This document shows, piece by piece, positions 15,006 through 23,130 of a stretch of DNA of 41,750 bases; position 1 is the stretch's first letter; each line of letters starts with the position of its first letter. A program made the translations under genes and the position numbers. The notes under the pieces are model-generated. The model had not been told where the DNA came from. It worked only from the letters and a program-made list of their open reading frames with translations, and ran no database searches. Source of the DNA: Candidatus Poribacteria bacterium (lineage in GTDB: Bacteria; Poribacteria; DTPJ01; WJIO01); NCBI GenBank assembly GCA_014730235.1, contig WJIO01000407.1, positions 1 to 41,750 on the forward strand, read 5' to 3'.

Positions 15006-17162
15006 ATGAGATATTTTATTGCTTTGCTGGTGTTTATCATTACAATAACAACTCAATCAAATGCCCAAAAAGCAGGTGAAAAAATGGAAGGTAAATTTGA
15101 ATGGCAAACCGCATCCCCGGAAAGTCAGAACATATCCAGCGCGAAGCTGGATGAAATTAAGGAAGTATTGGCTTCCAGAGGAACAAAAGCAATTCTGGTC
15201 GTACGAAATGACAAGATCGTTTATGAATGGTATGCGAAAAATCACGGCCCGGACAAGCGTCATTATACAGCATCTATGGCCAAGGCCATCGTTGGCGGAA
15301 TATCTTTGATGCTGGCCATGAGTGAGGGTCTGATAAATCCTGATGATCCTGCTTGGAAGTATATACCTCAGTGGAAGGATCACCCGGATAAATCCAAAAT
15401 TACCATAAGACATCTGGTCACCCATTCATCGGGGATTGAGGATGCTCGCGATGACAACAGTCCGGTTTCCCATAATCAGCTATCCGGCTGGAAAGGTGAA
15501 TTCTGGAAAGGTAGGACAGATTCGGAACATCATAATCCCTTTTCCATTGCCAGGGATCAGGCCCCGTTAATTTTTACCCCGGGAACAGATTATCATTACA
15601 GCAATCCCGGAATGGCACTGCTTTCCTATGCCGTAACTGCGTCCTTTAAAGACTCTGAATATAAGGACATAAGGACGCTGTTACGAAAGCGCATAATGGA
15701 ACCCATAGGCGTGGATAAAGATGAGTGGTCTATTGGTTATGGTAAGACATATACAACCGATGACCTGCCTCTTGTGGCCAACTGGGGCGGCGGAGGTTAT
15801 ACAGCCAGGGCTGTTGCCCGGGTAGGCCGGCTTATGCTTCGCAGGGGTAATTGGCAGGGAGAACAACTTATCCCGTCAAAATGTGTTGGTAAAGTCGTTG
15901 AATATGCCGATACACCAGTGCCAGAACGTCCCGAAGGTAATCCACAACCGGGAAGCGGTTTGGGATGGTGGACGAACTTTGATGGAGTGTGGGAGTCTGT
16001 TCCCAGGGATGCTTATGCTGGTGCTGGTGCAGGTAATCAAATTCTGCTGGTAATTCCAAGTATGGATATGATCATTGTTCGCAACGGTTCAAACCTATTC
16101 CGGGAGTCCGACGGCGAAGGTTTCTGGGGTGGATTGGAGAAATACCTTTTTAATCCACTGATGGAAGCTGTTGATCTGCATCCATCCAGCCCGGTAATAA
16201 CTGGCGTTGAATGGGATTTTGCCGATAACATAATCCGAAAAGCCAAAGGCAGGGGCAAAGACGGAAGTGACAACTGGCCCTGTACCTGGGCCGATGATGA
16301 TAATATATATACAGCTTACGGTGATGGATATGGTTTTGACCCAATTGTGCCGAAAAAGCTTGGTTTAGGTTTTGCAAGAGTTATTGGCTATCCTGAGAAT
16401 TTCACCGGAGAAAACATAAGGTCTGATGGTGAAAATACCGGCAGTGGTCGCAACGGCAAAAAAGCCAGTGGATTGCTTATGGTTAATGGTGTGATATATA
16501 TGTGGTCCCGAAATGCCAATAACAAAGGCCATCATTCACAACTGGCCTGGTCAAAGGATTATATGAAGTCATGGGAGTGGAGTGACTGGAAGTTCGAGAA
16601 ATTCGGTTACATGACCTTCATCAACTTTGGCAAAAATTACTCCGGTGTGCCGGAAAATCTTGATGATTATGTTTACATGGTTTCCCATGACGATCCAAAC
16701 GCCTATGAAGCCACAGATAGGTTTATCCTGGCTCGGGCACCAAAAAATAAGCTGATGCAGAGGAATTCCTATGAATTCCTTGTTTCCATTGATGATAATA
16801 ACGTGCCTGAATGGACAAAGGATATAGATCAAAAAGGCTTTGTATTCCTGAATCCCGGGCTTTGCCGCCGTTCCAGCATCAGTTATAATCCAGGGTTAAA
16901 ACGTTATTTATGGTGGCAGCAGAACTGGGGTGAAGGTGGGGACACTCGATTCAAAGGTGGGTTTGCCATATACGATGCTCCGCAACCCTGGGGCCCCTGG
17001 ACGACAGTTTACAAGACTGATATGTGGGATGTAGGTCCTGGTGAAACGGGATGTTTCCCCACAAAATGGATGAGTGAAGATGGAAAGACATGCTACCTGA
17101 TCTTTTCCGGCAACGATAATTTTTCAGTCCGTAAAGTTGAATTCAAAGCGATTGAGGATTAA
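15006..17162 (+). CDS. Exported serine beta-lactamase-fold hydrolase fused to a DUF4185-like domain
   Basis: 718 residues. The signal peptide MRYFIALLVFIITITTQSNA is followed by a class C beta-lactamase/esterase-type domain (about 35-385) with S90-M-A-K93, Y198-S-N200 and a glycine-rich stretch GGGGYTARAVARVGRLMLRRG. The second half (about 400-715) has WPCTWADDDNIYTAYGDGYGF, LGFARVIGYPENFTGENI and WSKDYMKSWEWSDW. These are typical of DUF4185, a five-bladed-propeller-like domain seen in glycan enzymes. AGGAGA precedes the ATG. It is co-transcribed with the CE15-like gene 18 bp downstream, so a role in de-esterifying or trimming plant or algal polysaccharide is plausible. The substrate is unknown. 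Confidence 0.85.
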   Translation: MRYFIALLVFIITITTQSNAQKAGEKMEGKFEWQTASPESQNISSAKLDEIKEVLASRGTKAILVVRNDKIVYEWYAKNHGPDKRHYTASMAKAIVGGISLMLAMSEGLINPDDPAWKYIPQWKDHPDKSKITIRHLVTHSSGIEDARDDNSPVSHNQLSGWKGEFWKGRTDSEHHNPFSIARDQAPLIFTPGTDYHYSNPGMALLSYAVTASFKDSEYKDIRTLLRKRIMEPIGVDKDEWSIGYGKTYTTDDLPLVANWGGGGYTARAVARVGRLMLRRGNWQGEQLIPSKCVGKVVEYADTPVPERPEGNPQPGSGLGWWTNFDGVWESVPRDAYAGAGAGNQILLVIPSMDMIIVRNGSNLFRESDGEGFWGGLEKYLFNPLMEAVDLHPSSPVITGVEWDFADNIIRKAKGRGKDGSDNWPCTWADDDNIYTAYGDGYGFDPIVPKKLGLGFARVIGYPENFTGENIRSDGENTGSGRNGKKASGLLMVNGVIYMWSRNANNKGHHSQLAWSKDYMKSWEWSDWKFEKFGYMTFINFGKNYSGVPENLDDYVYMVSHDDPNAYEATDRFILARAPKNKLMQRNSYEFLVSIDDNNVPEWTKDIDQKGFVFLNPGLCRRSSISYNPGLKRYLWWQQNWGEGGDTRFKGGFAIYDAPQPWGPWTTVYKTDMWDVGPGETGCFPTKWMSEDGKTCYLIFSGNDNFSVRKVEFKAIED

Positions 17163-17180
17163 AAACTGGAGGTAATAACT

Positions 17181-18455
17181 ATGATGTGTCAATTTACCAT
17201 AGGGTTAATGTTAATATCTGAAATTTTCGGCCTGGCTTCTGCTGATGAGCCAAATTATGATGAAAGCAAAGTTCCTGATTATACCTTACCCGATCCCCTG
17301 GTTATGAATGATGGAACAAAAGTCGCCGACGCTGAAACATGGAAAAACAAACGCCGACCAGAAATCCTGAGTTTATTTGAAGAATATATGTATGGCAAAG
17401 TTCCAGGAGAACTGGAAGATATAAGATTTGAAGTGTTTTCTGATGATCCCGAAGCCCTGGATGGCAAAGCAATCCGCAGACAGGTGACGGCGTATTTTTC
17501 GGATAAAAATGAAAGACCAAAGATGGATATATTGATCTATATTCCAAACGACGCGGATAAACCAGTTCCGGCGTTTATCGGGCTGAATTTCTTTGGCAAT
17601 CATACTATACATCCTGATCCCGGAATCAGGCTTTCGGATCAATGGATGCGCAACAGTGAAGAAAAGGGAGTTGTGAAAAACAGGGGTACCGAGAAATCCC
17701 GGGGAACCAGCAGTTCCAGATGGGCGGTGGATAAAATACTGGAAAGAGGATACGCCCTGGCGACCATATACTGCGGCGATCTTGATCCGGATTTTCATGA
17801 CGGATTTAAAAACGGCATACATCCCCTTTTCTACAAAGCAGGACAAACCAAACCAGCACCGAATGAATGGGGAACCATAGGCGCATGGGCATGGGGTTTA
17901 AGTCGGGCTTTGGATTATTTCGAAACAGACCAAGATATAGACCATAAAAGGGTATCTGTGATGGGCCATTCGCGGTTGGGTAAAACATCACTATGGGCTG
18001 GTGCTCAGGATGAACGCTTTGCTCTGGTCATCTCCAATAACTCAGGCTGCGGCGGCGCAGCCCTTTCGCGACGACGTTTTGGCGAAACAGTTAAGCGTAT
18101 TAACACAAGCTTTCCCCACTGGTTCTGCGATAACTTCAAGAAATACAACGATAATGAGGATGAATTGCCTTTGGATCAGCATATGCTTATCGCATTAATA
18201 GCACCAAGGCCGGTATATGTAGCAAGTGCAGAAGAAGATTTATGGGCAGATCCCAGGGGTGAATTTTTATCCGCCAAACGTGCTGATCCTGTATACCGTC
18301 TTTTAGGAACTGATGGTATGCAGGCCGATAAAATGCCGGATTTTGAACGACCTATTACCAGTATTATCGGTTACCACATTCGGCACGGTAAACATGATGT
18401 AACTGATTATGATTGGGAGAGGTATATGGATTTTGCAGATAAATACATCCGTTGA
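17181..18455 (+). CDS. CE15-like glucuronoyl esterase (alpha/beta hydrolase)
   Basis: 424 residues with a likely signal peptide (ends near LASA). The nucleophile is S264 in [17 protein letters not shown], the signature of bacterial 4-O-methyl-glucuronoyl methylesterases. [13 protein letters not shown] follows. An acidic cluster (residues 351-353, in [13 protein letters not shown]) and H405 in [12 protein letters not shown] complete the probable triad. The family cleaves ester links between glucuronic acid of xylan and lignin alcohols; marine members may act on other uronate esters. GGAGG lies 8 bases upstream of the start. It is the second gene of the operon with the beta-lactamase-fold/DUF4185 protein. 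Confidence 0.88.
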   Translation: MMCQFTIGLMLISEIFGLASADEPNYDESKVPDYTLPDPLVMNDGTKVADAETWKNKRRPEILSLFEEYMYGKVPGELEDIRFEVFSDDPEALDGKAIRRQVTAYFSDKNERPKMDILIYIPNDADKPVPAFIGLNFFGNHTIHPDPGIRLSDQWMRNSEEKGVVKNRGTEKSRGTSSSRWAVDKILERGYALATIYCGDLDPDFHDGFKNGIHPLFYKAGQTKPAPNEWGTIGAWAWGLSRALDYFETDQDIDHKRVSVMGHSRLGKTSLWAGAQDERFALVISNNSGCGGAALSRRRFGETVKRINTSFPHWFCDNFKKYNDNEDELPLDQHMLIALIAPRPVYVASAEEDLWADPRGEFLSAKRADPVYRLLGTDGMQADKMPDFERPITSIIGYHIRHGKHDVTDYDWERYMDFADKYIR

Positions 18456-18458
18456 AAA

Positions 18459-18553
18459 TGTGTATCATTATGCAACATGTGTAACAACAACACAACAGTA
18501 TTTTAGGTTTATTATTCGGGTTTTTACAGGTTTTATGTTGCATTTTAATACAT
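18459..18553. repeat. Imperfect inverted repeat after the esterase gene
   Basis: Arms TGTATCATTATGCAACAT and ATGTTGCATTTTAATACA flank about 57 bp. There is no clear T-run, so its role as a terminator is doubtful. It begins 4 bp after the esterase stop codon. Confidence 0.5.
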
Positions 18554-18580
18554 AACAGTCTGGTCTGAACGGCAGAATTT

Positions 18581-18695
18581 GTCATTCCTGCGAAATTCTT
18601 ATTTCTTTTTGCTCAAGCTCTTTGAAAAAGCTTGAGACATGAGTCCAGAAATAAACCGGTTTAGAAGACTGGATTCCTGCTTTTACAGGAATGAC
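18581..18695. repeat. Palindromic core element (GTCATTCC type) without family 1 ends
   Basis: GTCATTCCTGCGAAA at the left and TTTTACAGGAATGAC at the right, with inner GTCCAG / CTGGAT arms. It also holds the module TTTTTGCTCAAGCTCTTTG (paired with AAAAAGCTTGAG). It resembles the widespread dRS3/NIME-like palindromes of other bacteria. Confidence 0.75.
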
Positions 18696-18724
18696 AGAAA
18701 TTTATTTTTAAATTTACTCATAAC

Positions 18725-18985
18725 TATACTTTCGCACTTCTTAAAAGACATAGTATTTATGCGCTTGTAGGGACACAGCATGCTGTGTCCCTACAAGCCG
18801 AGAACCCTTATGAAATCTGTATTTACCGTTTTGATATGTAATCGTTAAAAAATGAAAAATGTGTTTAGAAAATACCTTTATAATTATGGTAAATTACAAA
18901 ATTTGCCATTCCTGATTTCGCAGGAATGGCAACTAAATTATATCCATTTTTTAACGATTACGATATATAAAAAGTGCGAAGTATA
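18725..18985. repeat. Nested inverted-repeat block with three hairpins
   Basis: The outer arms are TATACTTTCGCACTT and AAGTGCGAAGTATA. Inside are a 36-bp perfect palindrome built on GCTTGTAGGGACACAGCA (18763-18798) and a 17-bp perfect arm pair GTAATCGTTAAAAAATG (18838-18854 / 18945-18961). Those arms enclose a hairpin TTGCCATTCCTG-ATTTCG-CAGGAATGGCAA (18903-18932). No coding frame and no obvious flanking duplication. Confidence 0.7.
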
Positions 18986-19035
18986 ATCAAAAAAAACAGT
19001 AAACACTACTTAAACAAGTCATTTTTCTTTAGTTA

Positions 19036-19050
19036 TGGCACAATATTTGC
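19036..19050 (+). promoter_or_regulatory. Consensus sigma-54 (-24/-12) promoter
   Basis: TGGCACAATATTTGC: both TGGCAC and TTGC match the consensus with exact GG-N10-GC spacing. It points towards the convergent sulfatase gene (ends 19195), leaving no protein gene for it to drive. Confidence 0.7.
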
Positions 19051-19061
19051 GAAGTTTTTAT

Positions 19062-19182
19062 ATGATAAGGTTTAGCATGTATAAAATCCACTATTGCTGG
19101 TAATACCTTATTTACCCTTCAAGGGTTTTTTGGTGAAGCGGAGTGTTCACCTATAGCCTTCTCTCACAGGAGAAGGCTATAT
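19062..19182 (+). ncRNA. Candidate sigma-54-dependent small RNA
   Basis: From the predicted start of the promoter at 19036. A short hairpin ACCCT-TCA-AGGGT followed by TTTTT ends near 19131, giving a transcript of about 70 nt. If transcription passes it, two more hairpins follow: GGTGAA-N8-TTCACC (19132-19151) and a 12-bp stem TATAGCCTTCTC (19152-19181, loop TCACAG). No good start codon with a ribosome binding site lies in between. The exact 3' end is uncertain. Confidence 0.42.
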
Positions 19183-19194
19183 TTGTATCAGCAT

Positions 19195-20550
19195 TTATTT
19201 TTTCTCAGGATGTGTGGTTGTTCCCTTGATCCTGGGCATCCAGTAATCTTTCCAGCATTTTTCAATTCCATTCCGCCATGATTCAGCCGATTCCATAAGG
19301 TCTTTTGTTATATCGGGAAATTCATCTTTCAGGTTTTGTTTTTCTCCCATATCAATTTCTATGTCAGAAAGATGTATATCATCCTCCGGCGGCGCACCCT
19401 CCACCAGTTGACCATTTAAAACAAGCTTCCATTTCCCTCGCCTAACGGCCGTTTGTTTATTCATTTCCCAGTAAATTTCTTTGTGAGGTGTCGGTTGACC
19501 ATCAGCCGCCATCGGCATTATGTCAATACCATCAAGCTGATATTCATCTGGATCGCCGCCAGCCGCCTTAACCAAAGTCGGGAATATATCCATTGAAGCT
19601 GCCATTTCACTTATAACCTGACCTTCAGGTATGCGTTCGGGCCAGCTCATAACGGCCGGCATACGGATTCCACCATCGTAAAGGCTGAATTTATGTCCCT
19701 TCAGCTTTCCGCTTGTGCCGCCATAATACGGATCTTTTGTTCCGTCAAACCAGTTCCGGGTTTCCCTGGAAGGCCCGTTGTCGGAGGTGAAGAACATACA
19801 TGTATTATTCAGAATTCCCTGACGTTCAAGTTCTGCTGTGACTGCGCCTACACAGTCGTCCACCGCGCTGATCATGGCTGCCATTATACGGCGATCCGGT
19901 GATAGATGCGGGAAGCGATCAATATATTCCTTTGGCGCGTGCATGGGATAATGAGGGGCATTGTGGGGTAGGTATAAAAAGAACGGCTTTTCGCTACTGG
20001 CTGCGTGTCTTATATATTCTACAGCCCTTTGGGTTATCATATCAGTAAAATACTGACCATTCAGGTATATTTCCTCACCATTTTCCCATAAGTCGTGGGT
20101 TGGATCGTTACCGCCGGCCATGCCCCAGTAGAAAACATGGGAATAATAATCAATACAACCTGCAAGGAATCCAAACCATTCATCAAATCCATGATCCTCA
20201 GGGCGACATCCATCGGCTAATCCCAGATGCCATTTACCGAACATAGCCGTCTGGTAGCCCTGATCTTTGAGGGCTATAGCCAAGGAAGGAACTTCAGGAA
20301 GCAATCCTGTTGCTGTCCGATGTCCGGCCAAAATAGACCTGACACCCGCGTTTCCCGGGTACCTGCCTGTTAAGAGGGATGCTCTCGATGGTGAACAAAC
20401 CGGAGAGTTTGAATACCAGTCGGTGAAACGAACCCCGGATTCGGCCATCCTATCCAGATGTGGTGTGCAAAAGTCCTCTGCACCCATGCAAGACAGGTCT
20501 CCATATCCCTGATCGTCGGTTAGAAAGACAATAAAATTGGGTTTTGTCAT
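19195..20550 (-). CDS. Type I (formylglycine) sulfatase
   Basis: 451 residues. The N-terminal metal-binding motif is NFIVFLTDDQGYGD. C52 in SPVCSPSRASLLTGRYP is the residue oxidised to formylglycine (C-x-P-S-R consensus). Further family blocks are MFGKWHLG, FFLYLPHNAPHYP and FFTSDNGPSRETRNWF. The length is typical of arylsulfatase A-like enzymes from polysaccharide degraders. No signal peptide is visible, which would place it in the cytoplasm unless exported otherwise. The substrate is probably a sulfated sugar. No formylglycine-generating enzyme is in the window. It has its own promoter (20604-20632) and GGAG 8 bases before the ATG. Confidence 0.93.
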   Translation of the reverse strand: MTKPNFIVFLTDDQGYGDLSCMGAEDFCTPHLDRMAESGVRFTDWYSNSPVCSPSRASLLTGRYPGNAGVRSILAGHRTATGLLPEVPSLAIALKDQGYQTAMFGKWHLGLADGCRPEDHGFDEWFGFLAGCIDYYSHVFYWGMAGGNDPTHDLWENGEEIYLNGQYFTDMITQRAVEYIRHAASSEKPFFLYLPHNAPHYPMHAPKEYIDRFPHLSPDRRIMAAMISAVDDCVGAVTAELERQGILNNTCMFFTSDNGPSRETRNWFDGTKDPYYGGTSGKLKGHKFSLYDGGIRMPAVMSWPERIPEGQVISEMAASMDIFPTLVKAAGGDPDEYQLDGIDIMPMAADGQPTPHKEIYWEMNKQTAVRRGKWKLVLNGQLVEGAPPEDDIHLSDIEIDMGEKQNLKDEFPDITKDLMESAESWRNGIEKCWKDYWMPRIKGTTTHPEKK

Positions 20551-20603
20551 TAGTTAATCTCCATATCTTTTTATTCAGCTTTTATACTCTTTATTTTAAT
20601 CCC

Positions 20604-20632
20604 AGTTTAAATCTATAAACTTGCTGTGTCAA
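20604..20632 (-). promoter_or_regulatory. Sigma-70-type promoter of the sulfatase gene
   Basis: Minus strand: TTGACA, 17-bp spacer, TAAACT, about 55 bp upstream of the start codon at 20550. Confidence 0.7.
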
Positions 20633-20671
20633 TGTAAAACTCTGATATTATTTCAGACAAAAATAAAAAAC

Positions 20672-20722
20672 TTGACAATTGCAAAAACTATATGTATAAT
20701 AATGATTGACCAGTCAGTCATT
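20672..20722 (+). promoter_or_regulatory. Promoter and operator of the tetR-like gene
   Basis: TTGACA (20672-20677), 17-bp spacer, TATAAT (20695-20700), then an inverted repeat AATGATTGAC-CA-GTCAGTCATT (20701-20722) with 9 of 10 positions paired. The operator covers the transcription start, so the TetR protein most likely represses itself and the gene after it. Confidence 0.8.
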
Positions 20723-20739
20723 ATTGACAGGAGGTAATC

Positions 20740-21327
20740 ATGGTTCGTAAAAAGAAACCTGAAAAATATAAAAGCATAATAGATGCCGCAGTAAAAGTAT
20801 TTGCCAGAGAAGGTTTTCATAACGCAAAGATACAGGATATAGCAAAAGAGGCAGGCATAGCTCATGGAACTGTATATATCTATTTTGACAGTAAAGATGC
20901 TCTTCTTATTTCTGTCTTTGAGGAAAAGTTGGGTGAACTTATAGACTATGTTAAGTCAGAGATAGAAAAAATTGAATCCCCTGAAGAGAAAATCAGAAGA
21001 TTAATATCCCTTCAGGTGGAGATAATGAAAGAAAACCCCAATCTAACAGAGCTTATGCTTGTTGAATTTCCCCAGACAGGTAGATTTCTGGATTGCAGCG
21101 CAATGGACCGGGTAGGTGAATACATAGAGCTAATCACAGATATCCTGAAGCAAGGTGTTAGTAAAGGTATATTTGATTCGGATATTGACAGCGATATGCT
21201 GGCAACTATTATCTACGCAGGAATATATGGTCTTGCTACCAGATGGATACTTGAAAAGCGTGATTCTCCTGCAAAAGAAATGGTTGATGGTATTGCAAAT
21301 ATGTTTCTTAATGGTATAAAATCGTAA
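20740..21327 (+). CDS. TetR/AcrR-family transcriptional repressor
   Basis: 195 residues. The N-terminal helix-turn-helix spans about 10-55 (IIDAAVKVFAREGFHNAKIQDIAKEAGIAHGTVYIYFDSKDAL), the canonical TetR_N signature. The all-helical C-terminal domain (about 60-195) is the ligand-binding and dimerisation part. The promoter and operator lie directly upstream. The next gene, 48 bp downstream, encodes an Ig-like protein rather than an efflux pump, so the regulated target is not obvious. The start has AGGAGG 7 bases upstream. Confidence 0.93.
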   Translation: MVRKKKPEKYKSIIDAAVKVFAREGFHNAKIQDIAKEAGIAHGTVYIYFDSKDALLISVFEEKLGELIDYVKSEIEKIESPEEKIRRLISLQVEIMKENPNLTELMLVEFPQTGRFLDCSAMDRVGEYIELITDILKQGVSKGIFDSDIDSDMLATIIYAGIYGLATRWILEKRDSPAKEMVDGIANMFLNGIKS

Positions 21328-21374
21328 TTGGCAATATGTCTTTAGTTAGATTTTAAAAAGAAAGGAAAATTGAA

Positions 21375-21683
21375 ATGGCTATTACTATTTCTGACATTAA
21401 AATGGTTCCAGATCCTGTTGTTTCGGGAAGCAAAGTAAAGGCAACATGCAAAGTTGAATCAGATGAAGCTGTTGATTATGTAAGGATTTATACACCTGAT
21501 TACAGGACTATCACAGCCTATGATGATGGCACTCATGGAGATGAAGTAGCCGGTGATGGAATTTACACACTAGAAGAAACAGTTCCCTATGATGCTCCAG
21601 CCGGAGTGTATGATATTACTATAGTCGCCGCTGATAAAAATGGTAATTCAGCCCGGAAAGTTATACAAATGAAGATTAGCTAA
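21375..21683 (+). CDS. Small Ig-like beta-sandwich protein
   Basis: 102 residues without a signal peptide. The sequence reads as one immunoglobulin/Big-type domain: ITISDIKMVPDPVVSGSKVKATCKV, DYVRIYTPDYRTITAYDDG, then THGDEVAGDGIYTLEETVP, ending in YDITIVAADKNGNSARKVI. The DDGTHGD-AGDGIYT block is common in secreted, calcium-binding-like repeats of multidomain proteins, so a stand-alone cytosolic copy is unusual. It lies 48 bp after tetR with AAAGGAAA ahead of its ATG and is likely in the same transcript. The function is unknown. Confidence 0.7.
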   Translation: MAITISDIKMVPDPVVSGSKVKATCKVESDEAVDYVRIYTPDYRTITAYDDGTHGDEVAGDGIYTLEETVPYDAPAGVYDITIVAADKNGNSARKVIQMKIS

Positions 21684-21715
21684 ACTAAATTGTTTGTAAA
21701 GCTTTATAGATTCAA

Positions 21716-21746
21716 TTTAGGTTGGGTCTGGGAAGCCCAACCTAAA
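21716..21746 (+). terminator. Hairpin closing the tetR transcript
   Basis: 11-bp perfect stem TTTAGGTTGGG / CCCAACCTAAA with a 9-base loop, 32 bp after the stop at 21683. No T-run follows; the GAGTA target duplication of family 2 copy A starts at the next base. Confidence 0.5.
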
Positions 21747-21751
21747 GAGTA

Positions 21752-21966
21752 CTGAGAATTTTAAAAAATCTCTAAAACCAATGTTTATAAGAATTCAGCA
21801 TGAAGAAACAGATGAAAATGCTCAAAGAATATAGTTCTATGTCATTCCTGCTTCAAGCTTTTTTAAAAAAGCTTGAAGCAGGAATGACAGCCTGATAGCA
21901 TTTTCATTTGCTAGTGTCTCTTTAAGCACTGCAACATCTGGTTTTAGTTAATTTTAGAAATATCAG
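21752..21966. mobile_element. Family 2 palindromic element, copy A (215 bp), 5-bp target duplication
   Basis: Ends CTGAGAATTTT and ...AGAAATATCAG (CTGA/TCAG), flanked on both sides by GAGTA (21747-21751, 21967-21971). The whole element is an imperfect palindrome centred on GTCATTCCTGCTTCAAGC and its complement (21841-21888). Confidence 0.85.
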
Positions 21967-21980
21967 GAGTATATATAACA

Positions 21981-23027
21981 TTAGCTAATCCGCTGTGCAG
22001 TCCTGGAGAAAAAACTATTTAGGGGTATGTCTCTGGTCTGTTTATCATGACGAAGAACCTCAAAGGGAACAGGTGAAACAAATTTGTTTATATCATCGCA
22101 TAGTATTAATCTACCGTCATTTATTTCATATAAATCCAGTTCATCAATATTTATGTTCCCCACACCTCGTTGGAAGGCTATTTTCAAATAGCCTATAGCG
22201 GTAGGCTCAAGACCCATTAAGTAAGTTCCAATGGTATCAACAGAAGCCGTATTTTTGCCTGCAATCACAACGTTAGTTTGTATATTTTTTCCATGACGAA
22301 ATGCCGTACCATCCCTGCCTATTATACCCTCGATAATATTAAAATCCGGTATTGAAGCCATAGAGAGATCGCATAACTTACGACAAAGCTGTTCTTCTCT
22401 GAATTCTATACCGTTGGGAGTAATCTCATTGGCTCTTTCCCAGAGTTCCTTGGGCATACTACAAAGATGTCTTTCATCGCATGGGGTTATAGTTCCCATA
22501 AGATTTTTCATTGAAAGGGTAGTTACAGCCAGATTATGAGTTTTGAATTTTGGCACGTTGATAAATGTCGTGTCCTTATCCTTCACTGTTCTGGCTATGC
22601 CGATATTTTTTAATATCTCAGCTTGGGGAAGACTGACATTGACTTTTTCATCACCGTTTAGGTTCACCAGGGATATATCGCGTTTTTTAGCCATTTCTGT
22701 ATATCCACCCTGACCGAAATGTTCGTCCATGCCATGCGGTGGGGGGCCACTGCCGCCACCTTCAGCCACAAATATATTTTCTTTTGGGATACCTGTGTCC
22801 AGAAAATAATGCACCATTCCGGCTATAAAATCTGGATGAGTGATTATCCCTGAATCAGGTTCGGCGGGTATTGTAACGTTAGGCTTTAGAACAATTTTAC
22901 TTTTTGTATTGGGTTTCAAAGCCTTAAGAGTTTCATAAGCGCTCTGGGATATATCTTGTGATGTAACTTTGCCTTCTTTTTTAAGCTTATAAATACAAAC
23001 TGCGTCATTAGCAATCTGTTCCAACAT
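21981..23027 (-). CDS. DUF362 domain protein
   Basis: 348 residues. Features of the DUF362 family: SKIVLKPNV near the start, IITHPDFIAGMVHYFLDTG, the glycine-rich VAEGGGSG, INVPKFKTHNLAVTTLSMKNLMGTI, and IIEGIIGRDGTAFRHGK with VAGKNTASVDTIGTYLMGLEP. Some DUF362 proteins carry ferredoxin-type iron-sulfur clusters; no CxxCxxCxxxC motif is visible here. The biochemical role is unknown. It lies 103 bp downstream of hisC on the same strand. GGAG lies 8 bases before the ATG. The stop codon lies only 9 bp from the right-hand GAGTA duplication of the family 2 element. Confidence 0.85.
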   Translation of the reverse strand: MLEQIANDAVCIYKLKKEGKVTSQDISQSAYETLKALKPNTKSKIVLKPNVTIPAEPDSGIITHPDFIAGMVHYFLDTGIPKENIFVAEGGGSGPPPHGMDEHFGQGGYTEMAKKRDISLVNLNGDEKVNVSLPQAEILKNIGIARTVKDKDTTFINVPKFKTHNLAVTTLSMKNLMGTITPCDERHLCSMPKELWERANEITPNGIEFREEQLCRKLCDLSMASIPDFNIIEGIIGRDGTAFRHGKNIQTNVVIAGKNTASVDTIGTYLMGLEPTAIGYLKIAFQRGVGNINIDELDLYEINDGRLILCDDINKFVSPVPFEVLRHDKQTRDIPLNSFFSRTAQRIS

Positions 23028-23130
23028 ATTTTATCTCCATATTAAGAGTGGTTATTCTGCTTAATATTCATATTATTGAAGGCAAAGTATACACCAAAGG
23101 TTTATATTTTTCAACAACAAAAGATAATTT

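Noticed and set aside
17373-17846. 157-codon minus-strand frame inside the CE15-like gene
   Set aside because: The plus-strand frame has clear catalytic motifs and a signal peptide; this is a shadow frame.
19152-19181. Terminator of the 19195-20550 sulfatase gene
   Set aside because: On the minus strand no T-run follows either hairpin; the layout suits plus-strand transcription better.
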